Positions 7,528 through 15,169 of a stretch of DNA of 24,783 nt are shown one piece after another. The notes below the pieces were generated by a model. That model did no database searches. It had not been told where the DNA came from and worked only from the letters and a program-made list of their open reading frames with translations. Position numbers and translations under genes: made by a program. Within the stretch, counting starts at the first letter, position 1. Every line of letters starts with the position of its first letter. The DNA comes from a virus. The DNA is taken from the IMG/VR virus record IMGVR_UViG_3300020192_000079, positions 1 through 24,783 of that record, one strand, 5' to 3'.

Positions 7528-8926
7528 TTGTCTTCACCTCACGAACGAGAGTAAAGCCGTACACGGCCGCGAGCTGCTCGTCGCGGCGGTTCGCGATCAG
7601 CAGATCCTCGAAGTCGAGGCCCTGCTCGGCGGCCAGCTGCGAGTAGCTGGTCTGGAACGTCGCCAGCGCCTCGCGGTTCGCCTCCATATCCTTGAGCGGG
7701 TCCACATACGGGAACCCGCGCGGCATCCACAGCGCGTCTAACGTGGCGCCGGGCGGCAGCGTGATCGTGCCGCGCAGCAGCGCGAGTTGGCTCCAGCGCG
7801 CGAACACCGGCCGACAGATCGATTCGATCACCAGCCCCTGCTCGGCGCGGTAATGGTCCCGCTCGCCGGTCACGCCCAGCCGACCCGAGGACCAGCTGGT
7901 CCCCTTCATGTCGCCGGTCAGGGTCGGATAGGAGTGGTTGAGGCCGGTGGCGATGCTGGTCGCGATGCTGGCGCAGAAATCGCCGAAGGCCTGCGTCGGG
8001 TGCTGCGGATCCCACTGCTGGAACTCGGTGTTGTGGGGCAGCTGGCTAATGACCCCCGCCTCCGCTTCCAGCGGCACGGCCACACGGGGATCCTCCCCAC
8101 CGATCCCGAGTCCGTCGTCTTTGGTGACGAGGAATCCCATTTTGGCGGCGGCGGTGCGGGCGGCCACTAGCTCCGCCTCACGGTAACCGTTCAACATCCT
8201 CATCGAAAACATCACCGGCGCGAAATCGGGGTAGCCGCGGACCTGGTGCGGACGCAGGAGGCGGTAGTAATGCAGCATCCAGCCCGCGTCGATCGTCAGC
8301 GGTTCGCGGCGGTCGTAGTCGCTCACGACGTGATAGCTCACCGGCCGCCCGGCCGCGTCCTGCTCCACGCCGAGGATGATCGCGTTAGCCTCCCGCGACG
8401 ACTGCCGGTCCTGTATCTGATTCATCAGGTCCGCATCCCAGAACTCCAGCGCGAGGCCGTCGGGATTGTCTTTGGTCGGGACCATGCGTATGAAGCACTC
8501 GCCGTCCCGCGCTCGCGTCCGCACGGCCAGGCGCAGCGCGTCCGTGAAGGACAGCCGCCCGTCGCGCATGCAGGACCCGCGCGCGGTCCACGCCAGCCAC
8601 TGCGCCGCCACCTGTGCCGTGCGGACCTTATCGAGATTCCCCTGTCGGTCCCAGACGCGCGGCTCGCAGCGGATACCCTGCGACCCGATCACGTTGTCTG
8701 CCATCAGCGCGAGGTAGCGGGCCGCGAGCGGCTCGTTGCGCTCCAGCTCACGGCACCGCGCCCGGAGCCGCGTGAGGTCAACTTTCAGTTCGTTGTTCGC
8801 CGACACCATCGGCGCGAAGATCCAGTCCGCCACCAGCCGGCCACCCGTCGCGCCGGCGAAGTAGGTCCGCTGGGCGGGCGCGACCGCGCCCCGCACCCGC
8901 GCGAGGAGACGCTGGGCCCAGTTCAC
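7433..8926 (-). CDS. Portal protein, lambda GpB family
   Basis: This is a 497-residue portal subunit starting at GTG 8926 (MNWAQRLLARVRGAVAPAQR) in a GTGA overlap with the preceding stop. The recognisable features are those of lambda-type portals: an early NNELKVDLTRLRARCREL followed by RNEPLAARYLALMADNVIGS, then RDGECFIRMVPTKDN, then the SYPTLTGDMKGTSWSSGRLG segment. Long helices with HYRAEQGLVIESICRPVFAR follow. The portal forms the dodecameric DNA channel at one capsid vertex and binds terminase. The long in-frame extension up to 9415 is shadow sequence. The 3' end overlaps the protease-capsid frame by 95 bp. Confidence 0.92.
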   Translation of the reverse strand: MNWAQRLLARVRGAVAPAQRTYFAGATGGRLVADWIFAPMVSANNELKVDLTRLRARCRELERNEPLAARYLALMADNVIGSQGIRCEPRVWDRQGNLDKVRTAQVAAQWLAWTARGSCMRDGRLSFTDALRLAVRTRARDGECFIRMVPTKDNPDGLALEFWDADLMNQIQDRQSSREANAIILGVEQDAAGRPVSYHVVSDYDRREPLTIDAGWMLHYYRLLRPHQVRGYPDFAPVMFSMRMLNGYREAELVAARTAAAKMGFLVTKDDGLGIGGEDPRVAVPLEAEAGVISQLPHNTEFQQWDPQHPTQAFGDFCASIATSIATGLNHSYPTLTGDMKGTSWSSGRLGVTGERDHYRAEQGLVIESICRPVFARWSQLALLRGTITLPPGATLDALWMPRGFPYVDPLKDMEANREALATFQTSYSQLAAEQGLDFEDLLIANRRDEQLAAVYGFTLVREVKTNVGVNTQVSEAVSAAVDAAAANGAARARIAA

Positions 8927-9534
8927 TGGTACGTGCCGAGGGCGGAGGTGGGGTCCGTGGGGCGGAACGTCACGGCCATGTGCCGCAAGCCGCCGCCGCT
9001 GATCTCGGCGCGGTACTGGTCGGCGTAGTACGCCAGCAGGAGCCGCAGTTCTCCGAGGTCGTTCTTGGTGTAGGCGCGGCCCTGCACCTGCGCGCTTTTC
9101 AGCCCACCCACCACCAGATCTTTGATCGCGGTGCGGATTAGAGCTACCATCGTCTGCGCGTGACTCTGGTAGCCGGTGGCGAGTTGGGCGGGGTCGGGCT
9201 GGACCAGCACGATGCCGGACAGGGCGGTGATGAAATCCGACGCCTTCGACACCTGCGCGTACCACCGCACCGGCTCCGGCTCTGGGCCATCCGCCGTGTC
9301 CTTCAGTTTCCGTGTATCGGCTGCGACCAGTGTGGTCCGCCACCCGCCGCCCTCCGTCGCCGCGACCACCTCGAATTGCGCCGTCCGCCCGACAAACCGA
9401 TAGGTCAGCGCCCAACCGTCCGTCGAGCTGAAACTCCCGTATTGGGCATGCGAAAGCGCGGGATCATCCCAGGTAGCGGAGTCCCCAGCGACCAACGCGA
9501 CGGGCGCGTACAGCGGGATTGTAGGCGGTGCCAT
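8923..9534 (-). CDS. Conserved head protein encoded between terminase and portal
   Basis: This 203-residue protein starts MAPPTIPLYAPVALVAGDSA. The N-terminal half reads as a beta sandwich (DGWALTYRFVGRTAQFEVVA). The C-terminal half is a helix bundle with YQSHAQTMVALIRTAIKDLV and a RAYTKNDLGELRLLLAYYAD motif. This two-part layout, with a helix followed by a short strand and an ...EL..L...Y..E helix, is common in proteins found between TerL and portal genes of lambda-like phages, the position of gpW. A connector or head-completion role is therefore plausible but not shown. An ATG 14 codons upstream (9576) is less convincing. The ribosome site is weak. Confidence 0.55.
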   Translation of the reverse strand: MAPPTIPLYAPVALVAGDSATWDDPALSHAQYGSFSSTDGWALTYRFVGRTAQFEVVAATEGGGWRTTLVAADTRKLKDTADGPEPEPVRWYAQVSKASDFITALSGIVLVQPDPAQLATGYQSHAQTMVALIRTAIKDLVVGGLKSAQVQGRAYTKNDLGELRLLLAYYADQYRAEISGGGLRHMAVTFRPTDPTSALGTYQ

Positions 9535-9603
9535 GTGCTGGCACGATAGGACCGCCCCGGGCCGTACGCAAGGCACCAGTGGCGGGAAGTGTATGGGGGA
9601 GCG

Positions 9604-9966
9604 TTACGGGGTCGGGACGGTGAGTCGGAACGTGGAGAAACACCGACCGCCTGGCTCGCAGTGTTTCGGACCGCGCGCGAGGTAGCCGGCCGTGACCAGC
9701 GCCCGCAGCACGCTGCTCGCGGTGCATCGGCTTTTCATGCGGCCCCGCAGCGTTAGCCACAGCAGTTTGACCGGTCGGTCGTCATCCCAGGTCAGGGCCG
9801 GGTAGAGGACCATCAGCGCCCTCGCCTGGAGCGGGCTGATCCGGGAATCGGCGGCGGCCCGGTCCAGGTAGGCGCCGCGGCGGCGGAGCGCGCCTAACTC
9901 GGCCAGCACTGCGCCGAGCGTGGCGGTCGCCGCCGCCACCCGGTCAGATAGCGCGTCCTCGTTCAC
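9604..9966 (-). CDS. Small winged-helix-like protein next to terminase
   Basis: This is a 120-residue protein from GTG 9966, which overlaps the TerL stop as GTGA. A helical N-terminus (VAAATATLGAVLAELGALRR) is followed by ISPLQARALMVLYPALTW and then a helix-turn-helix-like stretch, VLRALVTAGYLARGPK. It ends with a short beta hairpin (GRCFSTFRLTVP), the usual winged-helix order. It may be a DNA-binding regulator or a small packaging accessory. The frame upstream of 9966 is a shadow of TerL. The 69 bp between this gene and the next hold nothing I recognise. Confidence 0.5.
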   Translation of the reverse strand: MNEDALSDRVAAATATLGAVLAELGALRRRGAYLDRAAADSRISPLQARALMVLYPALTWDDDRPVKLLWLTLRGRMKSRCTASSVLRALVTAGYLARGPKHCEPGGRCFSTFRLTVPTP

Positions 9967-11843
9967 CAGTCCTTCACCCGGTAGCTGTCGCGTCGGGCCG
10001 GCGCCGCCCGCGGGGGGGCGGTGGGCTTCGCCTCTGCCGTCAGCGCAGCGACCAGCTCCGCCAGTTGCCCCCGGACGGGTCCGAGCAACAGCAGCGCCGC
10101 CCGCGCCATACACGCGCAGTCCAGCGCCTCGACGCGGTCGTAGCGCCGCTGATAGACCCGCACCGCGCGTCGGTTGACGTACTTCGTTCGGGCGCTTTCG
10201 CCGGTGAGTTGGCGGACATACTCCTCATCCACGAACGGCAGGTGACAGTAGCCGGGGCCTAACGTCGGCACGTTGAGCCCGGAATAGACCGCGTCTTTCA
10301 GCGCCTCGGTGCCGAGCAGGAACAGGCGTACTTTCAGCCGCTTATTCTTGGACGGCGGGCTGATCGGCGCTTTGCCAGGCGTGCTCTCCCCTTTCGTCGC
10401 GAACACGTTCAGCCCCGGCCGCGCGCCGACGTAGCGGTACACCTCCTCGGTATGATGGCCGCCCGAGTCGATACAGGTCCCACGGATCTTCACCAGCGCC
10501 CCGCCGGCGTGCTGCCACGGCCGAGTGAGGATCGCATCGTGCTGCCTCCACACCTCCGGCTGTCCCGGATCGCCCCACAGCACCTCGTGCCGGATCAGGC
10601 CGTGCTCGCCGTCGGCGCCCCAGCCCCAGACCGAACATTCGAGCCGGTCGCCCTGCACGTCGGACCCCATCGTCAGCGCCCCGCACCACGCCGGCACCTC
10701 CGCCGCGTAGGTCTCGCGCCGCGCCAGCAGCGAGCCGTGCTCGACCGTCTCGCCCGCGTCCTCCCAGGTTTCCGCAAGCACGGTGTTGACAAAAACCTTG
10801 AGCAGTTCCGGCTTGCCTTGCGCCGAGATGAACTCCTCCGCCATCCGCGCCCAGGAGCTGAGCAGCGAGTACGCGGCCCAGATGTGGTAGCCGCGAAGCG
10901 CGCGGCCCGGCCGATCGGCGCGCCACTCCCCCCGCGCCACCATCCACGGTTTGTGGTCCTCACCGATCGCCTGCCCGCAGCCGGTTATCAGCTCGCCGTC
11001 GGCGCTGATGTCACCACAGAGGTAATGCGCCGTGCTCGCGTCGGCGTTGTCCCATCGGACGTTGCGCCAGACCAGTCGCTGGAAATGCCCGCAATGCGGG
11101 CAGGGGACGTAGTAGTGCCGCTGATCCGAGAATAGGAACAGCGCCTCGATTTTCGAGCTGCCCTTGTCCGTCGGCGTGCTCCCCGCGATAAGTTTGCGAT
11201 CCCAGTAGTTCTGCGTGCGCTTTACGGCTAACGTCCATGGGTCGCCCTCATGCGCCCGGCCGCCCTTCGCGCTCATCGCGAACCCGTCAACCTCATCCCC
11301 GACCAGCACGCGGATCGATCGCCGCCGGAGACCAGCCGCCGCGTTGCTGCCCACCACCACGAGAAACCCGCCGCTGAACCGCTTGAACTGCATCGTATTC
11401 GAGGCATCGCGCCGCCCCGACTGGCGGACCTTGCCCCGCAACACCGGCGAGGCCCGCAGCATCGGGTCGAGGTTTTCCTTGCTCCACCCCTTCGCGTCCT
11501 CCACGGTCGGCTGCATAACCATCATTGCCGACGGCGCCTGGTGCATGTGAAACCCCACGATGTTACCCACCACGCCCTCGGTGTAGCCGACGCGCGCCGA
11601 CTTCATCACCACCACCTGCTCGATCGCCGGATCGGTGCACGCGTCCAGCACCTCACGGAAGTACGGCGTACGCGCCATGCGGAACCGCCCCGCCTCCGGT
11701 GACCCCTCCGCCAGGTAGCGGTAGGTGTCGGCCCACTGACTGCCCGTCAGCTTCGGCGGCGGCGCGAAGATCGTCCGGCGCAACGTGCGTTCCCGGTCGC
11801 GGGCGGCGAGGTGTCCGGTCAGGGAGTCGAGGGCGGAGGTCAT
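9963..11843 (-). CDS. Terminase large subunit, GpA family
   Basis: This is a 626-residue packaging motor of the lambda GpA type. It shows an ATPase domain with a Walker-A-like KSARVGYTEG (81-90) and Walker B IRVLVGDEVD (177-186). A CPHCGHF zinc-knuckle-like motif lies at 248-254, followed by a nuclease domain with acidic residues at SDVQGDR (Asp395) and CIDSGGHHTEEVYRYV (Asp459). The C-terminal tail is Ala/Pro-rich and ends YRVKDW, a likely portal-binding end. It cuts concatemers and pumps DNA into the prohead. The small terminase gene lies 46 bp upstream. GpA-family enzymes are usually, but not always, cos-cutting. Confidence 0.94.
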   Translation of the reverse strand: MTSALDSLTGHLAARDRERTLRRTIFAPPPKLTGSQWADTYRYLAEGSPEAGRFRMARTPYFREVLDACTDPAIEQVVVMKSARVGYTEGVVGNIVGFHMHQAPSAMMVMQPTVEDAKGWSKENLDPMLRASPVLRGKVRQSGRRDASNTMQFKRFSGGFLVVVGSNAAAGLRRRSIRVLVGDEVDGFAMSAKGGRAHEGDPWTLAVKRTQNYWDRKLIAGSTPTDKGSSKIEALFLFSDQRHYYVPCPHCGHFQRLVWRNVRWDNADASTAHYLCGDISADGELITGCGQAIGEDHKPWMVARGEWRADRPGRALRGYHIWAAYSLLSSWARMAEEFISAQGKPELLKVFVNTVLAETWEDAGETVEHGSLLARRETYAAEVPAWCGALTMGSDVQGDRLECSVWGWGADGEHGLIRHEVLWGDPGQPEVWRQHDAILTRPWQHAGGALVKIRGTCIDSGGHHTEEVYRYVGARPGLNVFATKGESTPGKAPISPPSKNKRLKVRLFLLGTEALKDAVYSGLNVPTLGPGYCHLPFVDEEYVRQLTGESARTKYVNRRAVRVYQRRYDRVEALDCACMARAALLLLGPVRGQLAELVAALTAEAKPTAPPRAAPARRDSYRVKDW

Positions 11844-11889
11844 CGGGTGCCAGTGTTGCCGTTAGGCCAGACACCCCATCGGCCGGTGG

Positions 11890-12375
11890 TCATACCGCCT
11901 CCTCCGATTCAGGAATGTCCGCCCCCTCGCACAACTCCGCCAACATCGCCCGCACGTGATCGTCGATGATCGACTCCGCTTCGGTCGCGGTTTTCGCTGA
12001 CAGCACCTCCGGCGCCAACTTTTTCTTCATCGCCTTCGCCTGTGCCGCCACCCGCTCAAACGCGGCGGCGATCTCCCGGGCGTACCGCTCGGTCGTCATC
12101 AAACGCCCTTGCTGCTCCGCCAGTTTCAGCTCGAGCAGCTCCGCTTTCGCGGCCTCCTGGCGTGCCTCCGAATCGGCGATCGGCGTCTTGTCCGGCTTCG
12201 CCGCGTCCCGCACCTTCCGCCGCTCGCGCTCCATCACCCAGACGTAAATCTCCGGCCAGAGGAATTTGTCACCCCGCCGGGGCAGCCCCTCGGTGACTAG
12301 CCGCGCGAGCGTCCGCTCGGGCATATCGCCCAGCTTCTCCCGCGCTTGCGCCCGGGTGAGGTGTTTCGAGGCCAT
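11890..12375 (-). CDS. Terminase small subunit (Nu1-like)
   Basis: This is a 161-residue protein immediately before TerL. The N-terminus (MASKHLTRAQAREKLGDMPE...FLWPEIYVWVM, about 1-50) looks like the winged helix-turn-helix that recognises the packaging site. A long charged coiled-coil follows (EARQEAAKAELLELKLAEQQ onward, about 70-125) that would drive oligomerisation, and an acidic tail ends PESEEAV. The size and domain order match lambda Nu1-type subunits. The ATG at 12375 has only a weak ribosome site. The non-coding gap just upstream is a reasonable place for a packaging or cos site. Confidence 0.78.
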   Translation of the reverse strand: MASKHLTRAQAREKLGDMPERTLARLVTEGLPRRGDKFLWPEIYVWVMERERRKVRDAAKPDKTPIADSEARQEAAKAELLELKLAEQQGRLMTTERYAREIAAAFERVAAQAKAMKKKLAPEVLSAKTATEAESIIDDHVRAMLAELCEGADIPESEEAV

Positions 12376-12518
12376 CAGGCTAACCGCGCCAATGCCATAA
12401 CGTTATGCGCTCCGGTTGTATAGCGATTGATCGATCTCTGCGCGGACCCGCATTCCAAAGCGCTGGGAGGACCCAAAAAAAAACCGAAGGGACCGTTAGA
12501 CGTATAACGCACTGTGCG
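12376..12518. promoter_or_regulatory. Non-coding gap before terminase; candidate packaging/late control region
   Basis: This 143-bp gap is one of the larger true gaps in the late half. It holds a perfect 12-bp palindrome CATAACGTTATG at 12396-12407, a run of nine A at 12475-12483, an inverted repeat ACGCAC-A-GTGCGT at about 12508-12520 and a minus-strand TATACA near 12420. No -35 element at a good distance was found. Given its place upstream of terS, a cos/pac or late promoter function is possible. I saw no canonical terminator, because the T-run on the minus strand is not directly preceded by a stem. Confidence 0.3.
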
Positions 12519-13202
12519 TCACCGCGCCGTGGCCGTCGCCCTGTCCCAGGCGGCGAGGATGAGCCGGTCCCAGTCGTTCGCGACCGCGCGCTCAACGGTC
12601 GAGGTGAATGCGAGGTTGGCGGGGATGGGCACAGACTTCTTGAATGCGTAGAGGACGCGGATCGAGCCGCCCGCGATCTCAACGTCTAACGTTCCGCCTT
12701 GGGCGCGTCGCCCGACGCGCTGGAGAATCAGGCCACCGCCGGCGCGCTTCACGGTGAAGGTGCGCTTGAGCCCCCGCAGACGCACCACGCCCGCGTTCGT
12801 GCGATAGGGACGGAGCTGCAGGGCACGGACGCGCATGCTGGCGATGATGACGTCGCTCTTGTTGCGCTTCACCGCGACCGGCACTGCGAGACTCGCGCCT
12901 CGCAGTGGCCGCTTCTCGCCCCCGCCCTCGAACTTCGAGAGCACGTCGCGCGCGGGATCGATTTGGATCACGCCCGTGAGCGTAGCCTTCGTCGCGAACG
13001 GGCTGATCTTAATCGAGCGGTCGATAAACACCGGCCGCCTGATCGTCATGGACTCGCGCAGGTGCGCCCGCTCGCGCTGTTGGGCCAGCTTGAGGGTGTC
13101 GTTGATGCCGGTCGCCAGTGCGAAGGGCGCCTGCCTGCTGAGGCTGGCGAACCACCCGAGCACCTCGGCGGCATCGACGTGGATCACGACGGGGCCGGTC
13201 AC
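12519..13202 (-). CDS. Putative virion morphogenesis protein (minor tail/head type)
   Basis: This 227-residue basic protein starts at GTG 13202 (MTGPVVIHVDAAEVLGWFAS) with AGGTGG just upstream and a GTGA overlap with the tiny frame before it. The helix FALATGINDTLKLAQQRERA, then a Arg-rich strand and IKISPFATKATLTGVIQIDP, is reminiscent of phage minor tail protein Z-like sequences. In those an N-terminal helix NA.N.TA......R is followed by basic beta strands. The C-terminus is helical (NDWDRLILAAWDRATATAR). Its place before terminase rather than among tail genes is unusual for that family, so the call is tentative. The in-frame extension to 13763 is shadow. Confidence 0.45.
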   Translation of the reverse strand: MTGPVVIHVDAAEVLGWFASLSRQAPFALATGINDTLKLAQQRERAHLRESMTIRRPVFIDRSIKISPFATKATLTGVIQIDPARDVLSKFEGGGEKRPLRGASLAVPVAVKRNKSDVIIASMRVRALQLRPYRTNAGVVRLRGLKRTFTVKRAGGGLILQRVGRRAQGGTLDVEIAGGSIRVLYAFKKSVPIPANLAFTSTVERAVANDWDRLILAAWDRATATAR

Positions 13203-13276
13203 GATACCACCTGCAGCCGAGGCGGGCCGAGCAGTTGGGCCAGTGCCTGCACTTGCGGTGGAAGGGTCGGTGCCAT
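13199..13276 (-). CDS. Tiny frame coupled to the next gene (25 aa)
   Basis: An ATG at 13276 with an AAAGGA site about 8 bases upstream opens a 25-codon frame, MAPTLPPQVQALAQLLGPPR and five more residues. It ends in a TGA that overlaps the next gene's GTG (GTGA). The frame fills the gap between the replication genes and the 12519-13202 gene, and is the only good ribosome site there. It may encode a small peptide or act as a coupling leader. No homologue is recognised. Confidence 0.45.
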   Translation of the reverse strand: MAPTLPPQVQALAQLLGPPRLQVVS

Positions 13277-13314
13277 CGTCGTTAGTCCTTTCCAGTGTTT
13301 GCGGTTGTGGGGTG

Positions 13315-13899
13315 TCACGCCGTGCCTCGTGGCCCGTCGCCGATGCCGGCGGTGAGCCGCTTGAGGCGTGCGTCATCGCTCGGCAATAGGGGCGGTTCCC
13401 GAACGGGCGGGGCGAGCCCCTTCGCGGCGGCCTGGTGCGCCCGCTGGTAGGCGTCGGCGAACGCGCGGCGGGTGAACGGCCGGTCCCGATCGGTGAGGGT
13501 GCCGAAGGCGGAGCTCCCGCCACAGGCGGCGAACGCTTCGGCTGCCGCCCAGCCCAGCTCACTACCGATGCGGACAATACCCCAGGCGGTGGCGCTGGTG
13601 CGGCGGTCAGTCTCCGCCTCGATGCGGTCGAAGAGTCGGCCCGCCTCGGCGGCGGCGTCCACGTAGGGCTGCGCGTGCCGGCGGATCGTGCTAGGAACCG
13701 GGAACATCTCGTTAGGCTGCGGCGTCCACCCGTCGCGGATGCGGATGATCGCGGACTGCACATCGGCGAGCGGCAGGTCGCGCAGGGCGTCGAAGTACAC
13801 CGACAACATCGGCCGGGACACCTCGCGGTTGAACGTGACGCCGAGGGCGGTGAGACCTGCGGCGAACAGCCTCCGGTGATCCAGGTTGTGGTAGTCCAT
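13315..13899 (-). CDS. Putative replicative helicase loader (P-like)
   Basis: This is a 194-residue protein starting MDYHNLDHRRLFAAGLTALG, with the ATG overlapping the O-like stop (TGATG). The pattern of an N-terminal helix, YFDALRDLPLADVQSAIIRI, then NEMFPVPSTIRRHA is characteristic of phage helicase loaders: a helix with Y...L.DLP...V..A and a PxPxxIR turn. Such loaders lack an ATPase domain and bring the host DnaB to the origin. The C-terminal part is helical and basic with FADAYQRAHQAAAKGLA. Its place directly after the initiator-like gene matches the lambda O-P order, which adds weight to both assignments. Confidence 0.6.
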   Translation of the reverse strand: MDYHNLDHRRLFAAGLTALGVTFNREVSRPMLSVYFDALRDLPLADVQSAIIRIRDGWTPQPNEMFPVPSTIRRHAQPYVDAAAEAGRLFDRIEAETDRRTSATAWGIVRIGSELGWAAAEAFAACGGSSAFGTLTDRDRPFTRRAFADAYQRAHQAAAKGLAPPVREPPLLPSDDARLKRLTAGIGDGPRGTA

Positions 13900-14825
13900 C
13901 AGCCCCCCTCAGCGAAGGCGCGGGCGGCGTCCAGCGTGGCCGCCTCACGCTGGGTGACGCCACGCCCGGGGCGGGAGGGGCGGGGCGCTTCGGGCGCGAG
14001 ACAGGCGCGGAAATACCTGGCGTTCCAGTCGGCGCCGGGCTTGGTCAGGAAATCCCGACAGACGGTCGCCAATCGCTCCGGGTCGACTGGCTGCCCAGCC
14101 GGCGTATCGAGCCCGTCGAGACAGGCGCTGAGCACGGCCACCCAACCGCGGACGCTGGTGCCCGGGGAGGCTTCGCAGAACTCGGTGACGGCGACCCGGG
14201 CCCCGCCGGTGTCGGGGAGACGGGTGAGCAGCGCCGCGAACCCCGGAACAGCCTCGCGCGGTGAGGGGTGTTGTAGTTCCGTATCGTCTACGTACCGTAT
14301 ACGCGGAGAATCCCCGCGGGGATTTGTCGGGGTTCCCCGGAGAATCCCCGCGGGGATTTGTCGGGATTCCCCGGAGAATCCCCGCGGGGATTTGTCGGGG
14401 TTCCCCGGAGAATCCCCGCGGGGATTTGTCGGGGTTCCCCGGAGAATCCCCGCGGGGATTTGTCGGGATTCCCCGCGGGGATTCTCCGGTAAGCCGTTCG
14501 GCCTGACCGGCTTACGGCGGCTGCGCTCCTGCTCACGGAGCACCCCTTCGTTGCGCCACCAGCCGCGGAGATTGCCGGACTCGTCCACGCACCGTTCCCG
14601 GAAGGCGGCGGCAAACCGCCCCGGCTTCCCCCGCCACATTGCCCACTGCTCGAGCAGCTCGTCGGAGACCTCTCCGACCCGCCCATCGGCCCTGTGCATG
14701 CCGAATCCACAGCAGGCTGCGGCGTAGTGTCCTAGGGCATGTGCCAGCGGAAGTTTGAGTCGGTCGGCGAGCCAGCCGACCACGTCCGACTGTGGCGTGG
14801 AGGTATCCCACCGAATCCAGGTCAC
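13899..14825 (-). CDS. Putative replication initiator (O-like) with embedded repeats
   Basis: This is a 308-residue protein from GTG 14825 (preceded by GAGGTGA and overlapping the previous TGA as GTGA). Residues about 1-95 (VVGWLADRLKLPLAHALGHY, RVGEVSDELLEQWAMWRGKP, NLRGWWRNEGVLREQE) match the N-terminal winged-helix region of phage replisome-organiser proteins. Residues about 115-180 are encoded by the tandem repeats and read as a Pro/Gly/Arg/Ser linker with a 34-residue period. The C-terminal domain (FAALLTRLPDTGGARVAVTE onward to about 300) is helical and probably contacts the loader. A linker-borne origin is the lambda O arrangement. The function is inferred from domain layout and neighbours. 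Confidence 0.6.
   Translation of the reverse strand: MTWIRWDTSTPQSDVVGWLADRLKLPLAHALGHYAAACCGFGMHRADGRVGEVSDELLEQWAMWRGKPGRFAAAFRERCVDESGNLRGWWRNEGVLREQERSRRKPVRPNGLPENPRGESRQIPAGILRGTPTNPRGDSPGNPDKSPRGFSGESRQIPAGILRGTPTNPRGDSPRIRYVDDTELQHPSPREAVPGFAALLTRLPDTGGARVAVTEFCEASPGTSVRGWVAVLSACLDGLDTPAGQPVDPERLATVCRDFLTKPGADWNARYFRACLAPEAPRPSRPGRGVTQREAATLDAARAFAEGG
14307..14476. repeat. Five tandem 34-bp palindromic repeats, candidate replication origin iterons
   Basis: Identical units begin at 14307, 14341, 14375, 14409 and 14443. Each contains the perfect 16-bp palindrome AATCCCCGCGGGGATT followed by TTGTCGGG, one variable base (G,A,G,G,A) and TTCCCCGG. The second half forms another dyad in the G variant. 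A partial inverted copy follows at 14468-14488. The units are head-to-tail with no unique spacers, so this is not a CRISPR array. They lie in the middle of the O-like gene, as lambda origin iterons do inside gene O. Confidence 0.9.
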
Positions 14826-15169
14826 TCATTCACCTCATACGTGGCGGCGGGGTTGCCGAGGGCGGAGCGGCCGACGCCGACGGGGCGGATCTGGCGGCCG
14901 TAGTCGAGGGAGGCGAGCTGGCACACGCGCGGCCGACACTGCAGCGGTTGCAGCCCACAGAGGGCGCCCGCCGCATCGGCGGTCAGCGTGCCGTGCGTGC
15001 GGAACACGGCGAGGATGCGAGCGCGGTGCTCCTCGTGCTCGCCGTCACGGGTGCCGAGGGCCTCGGCGCGGGCATCCTGCGGCGCGAGCAGCGGAGAGCG
15101 GAGCGAGTCAAAGAGCGCGAGCCCCCTCACCTGCTCAGACGGGAGAGGGTTGCCAGATCCGCGCTTCAC
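14822..15169 (-). CDS. Winged helix-turn-helix protein
   Basis: This is a 115-residue protein starting at GTG 15169 in a GTGA overlap with the methyltransferase stop. The C-terminal half reads EEHRARILAVFRTHGTLTAD, then ALCGLQPLQCRPRVCQLASL, then a wing around IRPVGVGRSALGNPAATYEV. This is the usual phage winged-helix arrangement for regulators that also appear next to replication initiators. The N-terminal 45 residues are polar and probably flexible. It could control the replication genes that follow or assist initiation; neither is shown. The longer frame to 15382 is a shadow of the methyltransferase. Confidence 0.55.
   Translation of the reverse strand: MKRGSGNPLPSEQVRGLALFDSLRSPLLAPQDARAEALGTRDGEHEEHRARILAVFRTHGTLTADAAGALCGLQPLQCRPRVCQLASLDYGRQIRPVGVGRSALGNPAATYEVNE

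Noticed and set aside
12396-12407. attC or insertion core at the CATAACGTTATG palindrome
   Set aside because: The flanks do not match RYYYAAC/GTTRRRY and there is no paired inner arm; it is a short palindrome only.
12475-12483. Intrinsic terminator using the nine-T run on the minus strand
   Set aside because: No stem directly precedes the T-run; the nearest inverted repeat is about 25 bases away.
12380-12682. 100-codon minus-strand frame before terminase
   Set aside because: It is largely a shadow of the 12519-13202 gene, Ser/Arg-rich, with no suitable start.
742-13720. Scattered CTAACG/CGTTAG heptamers in the structural genes as integron cores
   Set aside because: They occur within coding frames with no paired partner core or hairpin arms; the motif is simply frequent in this sequence.
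12519-13763. 414-codon version of the morphogenesis gene
   Set aside because: Codons before GTG 13202 run through the loader gene in another frame and are Pro/Ser/Arg-rich shadow sequence; AGGTGG and a GTGA overlap mark the real start.
14307-14476. CRISPR array
   Set aside because: The 34-bp units follow each other directly without unique spacers and lie inside an open coding frame; they fit origin iterons instead.
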